64,000 nucleotides of DNA from Hygrophila difformis (Eukaryota; Streptophyta; Magnoliopsida; Lamiales; Acanthaceae), in NCBI GenBank assembly GCA_030278955.1, contig JAOANR010000011.1:49835417-49899416 (forward strand), in the 5' to 3' direction. The notes beneath the pieces are model-generated. The model saw only the letters and a list, made by a program, of their open reading frames with translations, did no database searches and had not been told where the DNA came from. Shown here one piece after another: positions 33,640 to 46,311 of the stretch (its first letter is position 1; the number at the start of each line of letters is the position of its first letter). The position numbers and the translations under genes were made by a program.

Positions 33640-34186
33640 TATTCCATTATTAGTTAAAAGTAGTTAAAAATTTAAAGCATACGCAAGGAAGCTGTGGACT
33701 CAGAGGACTTCCCTTTAAAAAGGGTGACACCGCAAAACTCTTCTTCTCCTTCTGCTTCTTCCTTCCCTTTCCTTTTACACTTTCCATCATTTTTCACTCT
33801 CCAAGTTATTAGTCAAGTCTTCTCCGCTAATTTTTTCGTCTTAGTTTCGCTTTTTTGGAGCTGGAGGACGATTTCGCGTGCTTCGTCCTTGTTCCAGCTT
33901 CAGTTCTATCGCTGCTGCGATCCGTCGTGGTTCCAAAGATGCTACTTACTTGTTGTATGCTAGTTTATAGTATTTTGAAGGAATTATCTGTATTTTTGCA
34001 CAATTTAGGGTTTTTATATGTGTTTGGGTTTTTTTTGTGTATTCCAGCGATCGTGTGGAATTGAAGCGGACGTGATTACACTCGTTGAGGTTAAACAATG
34101 CGCGGTGAATGTATTTATTTGGATACAGCGTAGAGGTGTTTTTTTGAGATGCTTAGACGCCTAAATTTGGGGTTCTTTTAGAGCGG

Positions 34187-37100
34187 ATGAAGCGGAGGAA
34201 TTCTCAGAAATTTCACCTTCCGCGGAAGAGGAGATGTATTTTTGGTGTTTTGCTAGCATTTTGCTTGAGCATTGTATTGATGGAATCGCAGTGCAGTAGA
34301 TTTAGAGTGTTGATGTTGATATCTCCGCCTTTGCAAAAGCCGAAAATTGCTTTTCTTTTTATTGCTCGGAATCGGATTCCGCTTGATGTGGTATGGGATG
34401 TGTTTTTTCAGGTAATTGATTAATGACTTGTTTTTATTAATTACTAATTTTGTTTAGATTACAAATTTTGGAACTGGTGTTGATTTAATTACTGCATTAT
34501 GTGTTGATTTTCTGTTTTGGGTTTATTCCTGGGCGTCTACTGGACAGAAGCACAAGAATGAAACAATTTCCTTGTCTGCTGCCGTTGCATAATGATAATG
34601 AGAAATAGTATTGTTTACGACTACTAAGAGAATACTTGAGTTTGTTTTACTTTTTCTCGACCATTGGAATGTATTTTAAAAATCCCATTATTATATTGTG
34701 CTTGCAAAAACTAGTTATATATAGAAGTGCCAGCTAAACTGTCACCTTCAATGTGATATATAAGCCATAATTTCAGTATATTATTCTTGTTCTCTTTTGT
34801 AGCATGAGAGCTGGTACTTTCTAAGGGAGTATCTATGTGTCATTTTGTTTTTATTGAATTTCGTACAGATGGCTTTTGATTTGTTGATCACTTCATAAAT
34901 GTGATCTAAATGAATAAAAATGTTGAATCTGTTTGGGAAAACTCATGTCAACTTTCTGAAACAATCAACACCAGTTTTTTTTTTTTTTTTTTTTTTTTAA
35001 AAACTATATTAGCCAATTGTTTGTCTCTGTTGCATGTGTTGACCCGGTATTATCATTAGCAAGTTGAATCTCAATGGTTTACATTTTATTCCCCTGCCTT
35101 TGGGTGTGATTCTTGCACATGTTGATGGACTTTGTTGTGTTGTTTTCCAGGATGATACAGAAAATAGATTTTCCATCTATGTTCATTCAAGGCCCGGGTT
35201 CGTGTTGAACAGAGCAACAACCAGATCAGCTTTCTTTTTAAACCGTCAAATTAATAACAGCATACAGGTTTAATCTTGTTTTAAACTTGTTGAAGTATTT
35301 TATATTGCACCTACATAATGCTAAATGCTACTTGTATTATTTTGGCATGTGTTATAATAAGTAACATTTGGCTGCAGATCTCCCTTTTATTAGTACATTT
35401 GTATTATTGCTTGTTCCTTCTCTAATGTCAGAATAATTTTGTCTAATTTTTATTTCATTTCTTCAAGTGATACTTAGCAAGTGATTCTTATTAGGTAGAC
35501 TGGGGAGAAGCAAGCATGATCCAGGCAGAGCGTATTTTGCTTCAGCATGCATTAATGGATCCCTTTAATGAACGATTTCTTTTTGTTTCAGATAGGTAAA
35601 ATATGTTTCAGCAGTTAAGAGTCCAAATATACCTATTCATTCCCTTACTTTTGCTTTTCAAGATTCATTGTAGATTCTTTTGTTCTGTGCATTTTTCTTT
35701 TATTTAAAATTTTCGTAATTGATTTCCCTTTTTGTTTTCTTGTGTTGCAGTTGCATACCTCTATATAACTTCACCTATATCTATGACTATATAATGTCTA
35801 CCTCGACTAGCTTTGTAGACAGGTAATGATGGAGATTTCATTTCACTGTTACTTTAGAGAATTTCAAATTTTGCTTAATTGTTATTTCTGCTAAACCACT
35901 TTTCCAAGTCTTCCAATATCTTTCCTCCTCCCTTTCCATGTTTCACTCTCTCAGGAAAGGCATTGAAATAGCCAAAACTATTAGTAATATTTTTTTGTCA
36001 GTCCATGAAAACTTACGGTGCTTTACTTGTGCAAGCAGCTTTGCTGATTCAAAAGAAAGTCGTTACAATCCTAAAATGCATCCGGTCATTCCAGTTGACA
36101 ACTGGAGAAAAGGATCTCAGGTAACCCTTACCATTTCTGTATTTTATTGAGTTGAAATTGCTTGAAAGATATCCTTTTACCAGCCTATGGGAATTAAAAA
36201 AACAAGCACATAAATTTTGCTTCTGTTTCTGTTTTGTAGCTTATTTCCTTTTTCTTGTTGCAGTGGGTTGTTTTGACTAAAAAGCATGCCAGGATTGTAG
36301 TTGAAGATGAAACTGTGTTTCCCATGTTTCAGTTGCATTGCAAGGCAAGTGTCTATTTCATTTCCCATTTAACATCAAAGGTCCATTGTAGTTGCAATGA
36401 TGAAATGAAGCACTCTGTTTTAAGATCTAACAAGCTTCTTAATTATCAAAGTGTTTTTTTATTGTTGACACGGTCTTACTGTTACACTTTCTGTTTTGGG
36501 CTTTATCTTATACTAATTCTTGTGATATTCTGGTGGAATTTATCAAACCCCATTTCATTTTAGACTTAGGCATTGGATATGTTGGTGTGCTCAACATCAA
36601 CTGGTATTTTCTTACTGTTTTTAGTTGCATGCACTTATCAATAATTCCAACATGCATGTGTAGCTCTGCTTTCCTATAAGACACACTTTCCGTTAGCAAC
36701 TCCTTTCTCACTTTCTTAGAATAAATTCATCTTAATACCTTCTGGTAAGTTATTCCTTTTCCTTGAAACAGAGAAAGTCTTTACCGGAATTTTGGAGGGA
36801 CCGTCCTGTGGTAAGTCTTTCTTCCTGTTGTTTTTTCTCCTCTCCCAACTTCCTGGAACATTTTATATTTATAATGATCAGTTACATACATCTGTACCGT
36901 GGTTATTTGCAGCCAGCTGACACATCCAAGGAACATAACTGTATACCAGATGAACATTATGTCCAGACATTGCTTGCAGTATGTAGATATTCGCTTTCCC
37001 ACCAACAAGAATCCTATGCCACTTGTGTTATTGTCAATGTCCACTGATTTTCTTTTCAAACTCAGCAAAAAGGCGAGGAAGGGGAACTTACTAGAAGATC

Positions 37101-37945
37101 ACTTACTCACAGTTCTTGGGATCTTTCGTCATCCCAAGATCCTCTTAGGCGAGGATGGCATCCCATGTCTTACAAGTTGACCGATGCTACTCCGACCCTA
37201 ATCAAATCCATCAAGGTATTCTCATTTTTATTTTATGTATTTCAACATCACACTGCCACTCTGTAAAATAAAAATTCGAAACATTCCATGAATAATAATA
37301 TTATATGTTGATCATTCGACAATGGGGGAATCAATCCCTTGCAGAGATATGGAGAATGGAAGGTTGGAAAGCTTCTCATATAGTACTATTAAAAATATTT
37401 TAATTACATCCTTAAGCTCAAATTAGATATCATTTTAGGATATAAATAGTATTTAAGAGTGCATATCCTCGTTTTACATTTATTGATGCAAAAGTAAATT
37501 AATGAAGGCAAGTCATTTTCCCAAAGCTGCATCCTTTTTAAGATGTGGAGAGTAATACGTACCTCACAGTAAACACATACATGATTACTTGTCCAGGATA
37601 TAGATAACATCTATTATGAGACTGAGTATAGAAGAGAATGGTGTACCAGCAAAGAGAAACCCTCAAAGTGCTTCCTTTTCGCAAGAAAATTTACCCGGCC
37701 TGCTGCTCTGCGCCTTCTTAATACTGTGAGTTCATTAATACTCCGTCACAGTTTTGTTTGTTTTATACACCAGAATATGTATATACATATCTATTATGGA
37801 AATTATTCTAATCAATAACATGATCATAGTATAATTTCCCTCTATCAAATATTAATCCATTGTGTGGGACATGCAGTCGGCTCTTGGGATTTACCAGCGA
37901 AGAACGCAACAGAGCCTGATACCTGCAGGCTACAGGGGATTATGA
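34187..37945 (+). CDS. GT14 glycosyltransferase, core-2/I-branching (BC10-like)
   Basis: Eleven exons: 34187-34411, 35151-35267, 35495-35595, 35751-35822, 36039-36120, 36264-36344, 36772-36810, 36913-36978, 37066-37215, 37597-37725, 37877-37945; 376 residues, all phases consistent. A basic N-terminus and one membrane anchor (about 17-33) predict a type II Golgi protein. Family signatures are KIAFLFIARNRIPLDVVW, FSIYVHSRPGF, VDWGEASMIQAERILL, RFLFVSDSCIPLYNF, NWRKGSQWVVLTKKHA and CIPDEHYVQTLL. Plant members (DUF266, GT14) include rice BC10, which affects cell-wall composition; donor and acceptor are unproven for most. Exon 6 ends at AAG followed by GCAAGT, implying a GC-AG intron. The Athila insertion sits just upstream, and the pyrimidine-rich leader starts near 33690. 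Confidence 0.93.
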
Positions 37946-38494
37946 ATCATATTACATATACTAGCCAGAATTGAATTTCTGAATTATGTTATAGAATACA
38001 CGATCAAATTATTAATAAAATAGAAATTAAAGTCATATATATATACTGAGATCAATAAATGTGAATTAGGTAATTGTATCGTGTTGACAAATAGCAATTT
38101 TTTGTGCGTGGAAAAAGTTTTTAAAGTAATAATTGGCGATAGGTCGATGTCCCCAAGAGAGAGATTTCAAGCTCGTATTTTGGAGTATATATATCAATGT
38201 TTGTCATATGTACTAGTGTTAAATGTGTTGTGATTCTATGGATTTGCATATTGGTTGGTTAGTGTACTGTTTATAATTCTTTCTAAACCATTCGGTATTT
38301 TGGGGACACTGGCTGATCTAATCAAATTTTGCATTATGATAAATGTTACTGTTTGTTTCCATAGCGTGTGCATTGTGTTTGTCTGTTGACAATAATTTCC
38401 ATGGAAAATTTTGAAGAATCAAGTAAATTAAGGGTTCAAGTATTTGCATGATGGTGATGAGTTTTTCTCATGAGTTGGTTTCGCATCATATTTT
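37946..38494. other. 3' flank of the glycosyltransferase gene
   Basis: AT-rich, presumably 3' UTR and intergenic DNA. No second gene seen. Confidence 0.45.
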
Positions 38495-38502
38495 GCTATG
38501 TA

Positions 38503-38676
38503 CAGTGGCGGACCCAGGATTTTTTCAGAGGTAGGGCCGGAGTCTATTTTTTCTTAATCTTAAGTAAAAAAAAAAATTAAAAAAAATTTGATAAGAAAAA
38601 GTAATAGAATTTTTTTTTTTTTTTAATTTGAGGTGGGGCCGAGGCCCCACCGGGCCGTAATGTACATCCGCCCCTG
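38503..38676. mobile_element. hAT-type MITE
   Basis: Begins CAGTGGCGGACCCAGGAT and ends ACATCCGCCCCTG, with the exact 8-base duplication GCTATGTA on both sides (38495-38502, 38677-38684). 174 bases, T/A-rich centre, no coding. Confidence 0.85.
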
Positions 38677-38712
38677 GCTATGTAGGGTTTAAGTCATTTT
38701 CAATCCGGGATT

Positions 38713-39313
38713 GGTTACGGTGCAATCACCAAAACCCGCAGCACATCAAGGCACCAATCCCAACCGTTCGTTTAAGATCCAACGGTCCAAAATGTTAAAG
38801 GGTAAAATTGTCCAAAAAATTTTGTAATGTCAAGTCGCTGAAAAATACACATGTCATTGCTGAAGAACACTATGTATGTCGCTGAAATGCACACAGCTTG
38901 TCGTTGAAATATACTATAGTGCGTCGCTGAAATATATTAAACCAAAGAATTAGGGTTCCAACTTTTACGAAGTCGCTGAAATGCACAATATCAAGATGCT
39001 GAAAAATACTATAGTTTGTCGCTGAAATATACGATAGTGCGTCGCTGAAATATACTATACTCCATCGCTGAAAATACACGATAGACGCGCTGAAAACAAT
39101 TTTCATGTCGTTGAAAACAATATATTAATCAATAAAATCGCCGAAAATTACATACCTTGTCGCTGAAAATGTATTAAAAATATATTTTGGAGTAATATGG
39201 CATAATTATCTTTTTACCCTTCCAGTTCATCTCAACCGTTGATTTAAAAAGCCAATCAACGGTTGGAAAAAGCCGCAGTACATCATGTCAAATCCCATAG
39301 TTGCACCATAACT
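38713..39313. mobile_element. MITE-like element with CGCTGAAAT repeats
   Basis: The ends GGTTACGGTGCAA and TTGCACCATAAC are imperfect inverted repeats, and inverted AACCGTT words lie just inside them. Between about 38830 and 39170 the phrase GTCGCTGAAAT(A)TAC recurs a dozen or more times with small changes. No frame of substance. The superfamily is uncertain because I could not fix a target duplication. Confidence 0.5.
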
Positions 39314-39554
39314 TCTCCCTTTCAATCCCATGTCAAGGAATAGTTAATAAACTCTTTTTTATATGCTATTGCTAGCTAGGGGAGTGGCTTGTGTATTGTC
39401 ATCTGCATATGCAGAATGATGGTACGTGGTCAATAAGTGATGTAACGGAACAAGTGATGTTTGTACCTAGAAAATGATAAATCAATAAGTAATGTCACGA
39501 GGTTAATAAATGATGTCACGAGATCAATAAGTGATGGCAACGGAACAATTAATA

Positions 39555-39809
39555 CTCCCTCCGTTCCTTTTTAGTTGTCTTTTTAGAGAGTAAAAAGTAT
39601 TCCAAAATAGTTGTCATTTTTAGGTAGTTATAAGTAGTTATGCTATGTTTTTACTATATTGCACTTCACTTTACATAAATGCTATTTGTTGACATTTATT
39701 ATGAATAAGTTTAGTTGAAGGGTAAAAATGTAAATTTATGAGTTAATTAATGCAAATCTTGGTTATTGAAATTGAGCTGAAAGAGACAATTAAAAAGGAA
39801 CGGAGGGAG
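39555..39809. mobile_element. Stowaway MITE with near-perfect inverted termini
   Basis: Left end CTCCCTCCGTTCCTTTTTAG mirrors right end AAAAAGGAACGGAGGGAG, flanked by TA on both sides. 255 bases. The inside lacks the GATTCGTCT core, so it belongs to a different subfamily. Probably the youngest-looking Stowaway copy here. Confidence 0.85.
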
Positions 39810-40437
39810 TATCAACATCACCACTTTTGGAGTATTTCCCATCATTATGCATATGCAGACTAATACAACGTCTGTACAGAAACCGGATTGGCTGGCTAGC
39901 TAGCTAGACATGAAATTAGATGTCCAATTTAAGGCAGAGAAGACTTTCGGACTATTGAACAGTAGTCATAATACATAGTACTACTAGTATTTACATTTGC
40001 ATCATCCCAATATGAAACGAGTGATAGTTTTAACATATGCAATACCCACGTTTGGAATCATGTCATCCTCCACTCGATCAACTGCTTGTTGGTTATCCAA
40101 CAACTCCTTTATATGATATTTCAACATATATAATTAAGAAGATCGACGCAATATATTTAAAAACTCTTTAAGAACAAAGAGTCCTAGTACTAAAAAGTGA
40201 GGGTGCATCTAGATTCTAGATTAATTTGTAGAAACATACACGTGGTTATGTGCCCATCTTTTTATTTTTGAGGACAAGGGTAATGAAATTGTTGGGCCAA
40301 GCATTCCATCCCAGAAAGATATAACTAATAAAGTTCATTTTGATGAGAATGAAAAGGTGTGGTGGCATTTTAGATTTAGTGTTGAACATCAGCTAAATTT
40401 TGTCATCTTTTGATTGAACATTGTCAATGCTGCATCA

Positions 40438-40639
40438 CAGTGGCGAAACCAGGATTGTCGATAAGGGAGGGCCCGGTTCCCACTAAAAAAAAATTTTATA
40501 AAGAAGGGAGGGCTCATTTCCATTATAAATTAAAAAATTAACACGGAATTAAATTTTATATATACTACTAATGCCAATTTCTACACTCATTTTATGGAGG
40601 GCCCAAGCCCCTCCATTATATAGCATAGTTTCGCCCCTG
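40438..40639. mobile_element. hAT-type MITE
   Basis: Termini CAGTGGCGAAACCAGGAT and TTTCGCCCCTG match the family at 38503. Flanks CTGCATCA and GCTGCATG are an imperfect 8-base duplication. 202 bases. Confidence 0.72.
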
Positions 40640-41323
40640 GCTGCATGTATGGTCGTCAAGCATACAAGACCAGAAACCTTTTTTTTTTTTTTTGGGGATC
40701 AAAAGAGGGCTAAAAGGCGTTTTATTATAGTGAGACCAAAACCCTTTAGTTTTACCAATTATATATCTTCGACATTTTTGTAAAATAATGCTAAATTGTA
40801 GTAATATACCTTTAATTCTTCTCTTGATGTTCGTTTGGTTGCTGGAGTGGGGATTTAGAATGAGTCAAAAATTGACTAGCTAGTAGTTAAGATGCAAATG
40901 GTAGCCATGGAATGAATGAACTTATATACATGCATGTAGCTTTATTTATTCCATGCATGGGGAGTGGAAGCAAGATTCTTGATGATGAGTATATAGCAGT
41001 ATAGCTCGTAATAATCAGCATCTTCTCTTACAATATTATTCTGGTTCTGTGGAATCTATCTCAAAGCAACTTTTATTGCTACTCAGTACCGATCACTATA
41101 CTAGACTACTTTTAGCAACTTGTAACTTGTTGGTGGTGGGCATGCATGCATGCAGTTGCTTCAACCACTCAGCACACTCAAAATTGACAATCCAATGCTT
41201 CGCCACCAAGTAACCACAACACAAACACAATACAATACAGAAGATGGAAGAAGAATACGAATCCCATCATCATCAACATCAACATATCTATATACACACA
41301 TTCAATAATACTACTAATTTATA
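40640..41323. other. Intergenic DNA, no gene seen
   Basis: AT-rich, with a T run at 40680-40694 and CAT-type microsatellite words near 41261-41285. Nothing coding that I can support. Confidence 0.5.
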
Positions 41324-41586
41324 CTCTCTCTCTCTGGCCCATTTGAAATGTGTCAAAACTTTTGGACACGCAGTCCAATGCATTTATTTAACAATTGATA
41401 TCATAAAATGTAGAGAAGCAAAAATTTCAAAAATATATATTCTAAAACTATGCGAAAAAACGAATCTAATAAAATCCCACATGACTATATTTTTTCTTAT
41501 ATAACTGCAATAAAAAATTAGGTTAAGCATGCATAATGAACAGTGTAAAAAGTCCAATTATGATGTTTTAAATTAGATGGAGGAAG
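41324..41586. mobile_element. Stowaway-like MITE
   Basis: Bounded by TA, with degenerate left end CTCTCTCTCTCTGGCCCATT and right end GATGGAGGAAG. It carries the core as CGAATCTAATAAAATCCCAC. Directly followed by a long alternating purine-pyrimidine run. Confidence 0.6.
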
Positions 41587-41590
41587 TAAG

Positions 41591-41646
41591 ATATATATAT
41601 ATGTGTGTGTGTGTGTGCGCGCGCGCATATATATATGTATATATAT
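41591..41646. repeat. Alternating purine-pyrimidine microsatellite
   Basis: 56 bases of unbroken purine/pyrimidine alternation built from AT, GT, GC and again AT steps. The GT and GC core (41603-41626) is classic Z-DNA-forming sequence. Confidence 0.85.
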
Positions 41647-42956
41647 TCTAGTAGAATAATTATTGTGAGCCACAAGATTTCCACATAGCTTCTTCATCAT
41701 ATGTTAATGGCTGCCTGTTTCTATTTGAGTGACACCCACATAAATATAATTGATCCAATGCTCTCCCAATGTATAGTAACAATAAATATAATATATCGAT
41801 TTTTTTTTACATTATTATTCAATTAAATGTAATTACACTTGCATATAAAATCTAGTCCATAAAATCAGAGAATGAATGCCAGTATAATTGAAGTAATGAA
41901 GTTAACAAGATTGTACAATGTTTAGCGAAAACAAAAATAAAAATGGGTTTGGATAGAGTCATGAATGAGTTACATTCAGCAGTTGCTGACGTGCTGCCCG
42001 ATGAGGTATGTGTCTGCTGGGTTTTAATAAGGTGTGTGATGGATATTTAATGGTGTTTGGACCATATAAAAACACTCAATACATACAAACTACTCATTTA
42101 GCACATACAAAACACTACTTAAACAAACACATGCTGAATCATCTCACAAATCAAATCCAATAAAAACACATATGGTCATATATTTAATGTCATTCTTATC
42201 ATATTAAACAATTAATGTCATTCTTATGATTAATAAACGAATAATGTACTAATAACCAGGCCCTTAATTCTAAGTAAAAGTTCCAAAAGTATATATAACA
42301 AATGATCATAATGATATAAATGTGTCAAGCATTGACACATTCCACGGATCCAAAAGGTATATACAAAAGTGTGCTCCCTTTTAGATTGATTGGATTCTCT
42401 AATGGACCAAATGAAATATTTGTGTGTGAAGACTATAGAGAAAGAGAGAAACTTTAATTTAGCCGTGGAAAAATTTTGCAAGGTTTATATATAAGGCAAA
42501 AAAAATCACCATTCATCTAAATTAGTATATACCATATCAATATATACTATAGGTCATTTTAACTACTCTTATCTTTTAACCCATTCTTTAATGAGTATAC
42601 ATTTCCTTTAGGAATCATGGAATGATGATGGGATGAGATATATGTAACTTTATTCCTATTATATTTGGATTTTGTGGGAAATGGGAATATGATATGATGA
42701 TAAGAAAAGGCCAAAAGGGCATGCTCTTTTAGGGGGCGGTTTGGCTAGCTCTTTTAATTTTATACCCTCTATCTTTTTTCCAACTAAATGTGTGTAATTA
42801 AAATAAATATTGTGTTGATTACTCTAGAAATGTTATGTTAGGAAAATAACTACTAGAAGTTTTTATGCAATTTTCTTGAAGATAATATTAATAATTAAAT
42901 ATCATACATTAAAACTTTGTGATATTGTTGTATTGGTAAATTAAATTATCTAACTC
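41647..42956. other. Intergenic DNA, no gene seen
   Basis: About 1.3 kb of AT-rich sequence. Short ORFs here have no recognisable family and no codon bias suggesting a gene. Confidence 0.5.
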
Positions 42957-42967
42957 GGTATACAATT

Positions 42968-43077
42968 TATTTTTTTCGTATACCGGGTATCCGCAGAATT
43001 CTGCATACACAAAAATTCGAACCCAAGACCTTTGCTTAAGCTGTCATAACCTCATACCACTCTGGCCAACTGCGTTT
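42968..43077 (-). mobile_element. tRNA-derived SINE, short
   Basis: On the minus strand TTGGCCAGAGTGGTATGAGG (A-box) is followed by TTGGGTTCGAATT (B-box), and the element ends in AAAAAAATA. It is flanked by the exact 11-base duplication GGTATACAATT (42957-42967, 43078-43088). 110 bases; the acceptor stem cannot form, so it is not a tRNA gene. Confidence 0.72.
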
Positions 43078-43088
43078 GGTATACAATT

Positions 43089-44038
43089 AAAAGTAAGGAT
43101 TTCCTTATACTTACTTATCAGATGTCTTGCACTTGAGTTAGAGATATGCATATGGATCTAAGGATCTGACTAATTGTGAAGTACAATTTTTTCACTCTTT
43201 CTCCTTATAAGACGGATTAAGTTCATGATTTTTTTTTTATTTTTTTATTTTTGGATTCACCCCTTTTTATTTTAATGGAACACACGTGAGCTAAAGAGAA
43301 TTTATCAAACTTAATAATGTAAAAATTATTTTAAAAGTAATTTATACCAAACAAATAATATAGTATATACAGTGGACTAAATATAAGTATGTTTTATGTA
43401 TAAATAAATCAATGCATATTTCCCGTATTTTATATTCTTCCATGTCCTTTAAAATTTTAAAAAGTTGCAATAATATATGTGGAGTATAGATGCTTTCTTA
43501 CTTACGAAGCACAGTGTGTGTGTGTAATTAAGGGTTGGGCAATAAACCCTAGTCCATTATATTTTGATTTTCTCCAATTTCTCCTTAAACTTTTATTTTA
43601 CCTATTCAGTTCTCTAACTTTACTAATTTTTCTGAAATTGATCATAATTCACCATAATCTTATAAGTTAAAACAATTAATAAAATTATAGGACCAATTCG
43701 ACCCGGTTCATACTCAAATAACTCGATATTGTCCAAAACATCATCTCCATCTTTATTTTAACTCTTTCCCGGTATTATTTCCCTACAATATTAATACCTA
43801 ACTTAAATTTTATTATAATGGGAAAATAATGTGGGAGAATAGTTAATACATAGGTGGAGGAATGTGTGGTTTTGGATGGGTCAGGTTATTTAAGTATGAT
43901 ACATGTCAGATTGATCCCACAATTTTATTAATTATGCTAATTCATAATGTTATGGTGAATTACTGAATTAAGACCAATTTGGCGAAAATTAGTAATGAGA
44001 CAAAATAAAAATTTGATTATGTGTGATGAAATTAAATA
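43089..44038. other. Intergenic DNA, no gene seen
   Basis: AT-rich with poly-T runs. No support for a gene or RNA. Confidence 0.5.
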
Positions 44039-44292
44039 CTTACTCCGTCTTTTAATATAGTTTTCACTAATCATTTGAATAAATTTGATTCGACTTTTTA
44101 ATATAGTTACATAAGAAAAAACATATTCAAATGAAATTTTGTTAAATTCATCTAATCACATAATTTTAGAATATTTAGTTTTTATAATTTTTACTTTTAT
44201 ATAAATCGAGATATTAAAATTTAAAAATTTTATACTATTTGACTGCGTGAAAACAAAGAATGTTAACATTTTTTTTGTTGGAAGTGATGGAG
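44039..44292. mobile_element. Stowaway-like MITE
   Basis: Starts CTTACTCCGTCTTTTAATAT and ends GAAGTGATGGAG, with TA flanks (44037-44038, 44293-44294). The core is visible but eroded, so an older copy. Confidence 0.6.
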
Positions 44293-45997
44293 TATATAAT
44301 AACGAAGCCAAATGGGGTTGTTTAGTTCTTTTCAAATAATAATCATTAGTTTCAAAAGGACCGTTTATTTAAATTTCAGGTCCATAAATAATGATGGGGG
44401 AAAAGATATATTTTTTTTTCGATAATTGTGATGAATAACTCAACTTGTACTCACGAAAACCTTAATCATAGCATGCACATCGTATTGTACTAATAACTAA
44501 GTTCCCCCAATCTCAATATATAATGTTGCATGTAGAATTTTCATTTTATTGATTTTTGTGTAGTATTTTGGTTTTGGTTTTATGTTTATGTATATTTACA
44601 CACTTGGGGGTTGAACTGTGCATTCACTAAATCTACTCAACATTCGCTTATTTGGGCAATCGAGATCTACTCAAGTAAAATAATTAAATTTATATGGAAA
44701 AAAAAAAAAAAAACGACAGATATTCTGTCCATGCTGCCTTTTGTAAATGTGTGAGCGCCATGATATATGAACTATAAGTTGCATATTGCATCACACACAT
44801 TAGAATAAACTTCTAGTATTTTTTTCTTCTTTTAATTCAAAAGTAGGAAAAGATTCATTAATGATATTCTGGAAGCAAAATATATACTATATATATCTAT
44901 ATATAAAACTATATGAACCGTTTGAAAATGAAAATACTATATAGTACGTCATAGTATCTAATTATTAATTAATTTAATAGTCTGCTCAATATCACTAATA
45001 CAGTACATATCAATAATTTAAATGTTCGATTGCTAAATTATCATAAATAAATAAATATATATTGTATGTATGCATAGCAATAACAACGGTTGAGCACACA
45101 AGATATGCTATTGCGATTTTATTTAAAAAAAAAAAAAAAAAAAGTGTGGGGCATATTTTCTGAATTTAATAGGTACTTTGTCCACTAGAGAAAGTTCACC
45201 ACACACAAGAATTTCATGGAAAGATGCCTATGCTTGTATCCCTTTCTATGCTACATTCTCATTTCCCCTTGTTACTCTATTTCTAACTCTTTAATTATCA
45301 TATTCTAATAAACGTCCTTTGTTCACCAAAAAATAAAAAATAAAAAATATCATATTCTAATATTTTTTAAAGTATTCCTGCAAAAATAAACTATACCATA
45401 AATATTTGATAATACTCCTATTTAGTTTTAAAAAAAGATGGATCCATATGCAGCACCATTACAGTGACCTTTGATTCCTCTACTTTTTCTTTCATGAGAA
45501 TCAAATATATATATATATATATATATATAACTATATTGTATACTATTCTTCATTCAAATTTCTTTATGTATTTGCAAAGAAAAATGAATCAAATATTTTT
45601 TTAATGTAGAACATATAGACACATATGCACAGATGCCTAATGCCATGCTGATCCTGTCCTTTTTATCCCTAACACATCTTTAAGGGAATAATTATATAGT
45701 AGGAGTAATATTTAATTCCACTTAGTATATTTATCATCAATATAAATTCAAAACAGAAACATTTAATAATCTTAGGCAAATTAAAACCGCACTGTCATAA
45801 TCATATCACATTTGTATATAAACTGGAATTTGGAAATTTAATATTTGCCAAAACAATAGTAAAACTATAATCTATTAATAACTAATTATATATTTGGAAT
45901 ACGAAGATTATTGTTTTACATAATTGAATGAGAGGACAAAGAATAGATCCAAGAATCCACATCTAATCATACGATTGAAATATTGAAAATTTAAGGG
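44293..45997. other. Intergenic DNA, no gene seen
   Basis: Very AT-rich, with poly-A runs at about 44699-44713 and 45124-45143 and a TA microsatellite near 45506-45529. No gene found. Confidence 0.5.
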
Positions 45998-46311
45998 GTG
46001 TGATTCAAGTGCAGGAGCTGCACTTGCAGTTGTTTTGTTAACTTAATGTGTTTGTGATGCTTTTTTATGTGAGGCGCGATATTATATTTGTGATGTTTTG
46101 ATTTCACAAATATAATTCTCTTTTGTAAATGAGTTTGGCGAAACATTACAAAATTTATGTCCCGTCATCTATAGTCGCGCACATCACAATAACAATATTT
46201 GTCAGCACGATTTCAACGATTAATGGCTTTGAAACATCACAAAATCCTTATGTGCCATCGTGATTGCACATGCAGTTCAATAAAGAGTCCGCACACTAAC
46301 CCTATTGAAAT
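45998..46311. mobile_element. Possible MITE upstream of raffinose synthase
   Basis: Left end GGGGTGTGATTCAAGTGCAG and right end GCACATGCAGTT...CACACTAACCC are loosely inverted, and ATTGAAA(A)TTTAAG stands on both sides. It lies about 310 bases upstream of the raffinose synthase TATA box. Weak evidence. Confidence 0.35.

Noticed and set aside
38830..39170. CRISPR-like array of regular repeats
   Set aside because: Repeats are diverged, spacing is irregular, there are no unique spacers, and the genome is a plant.
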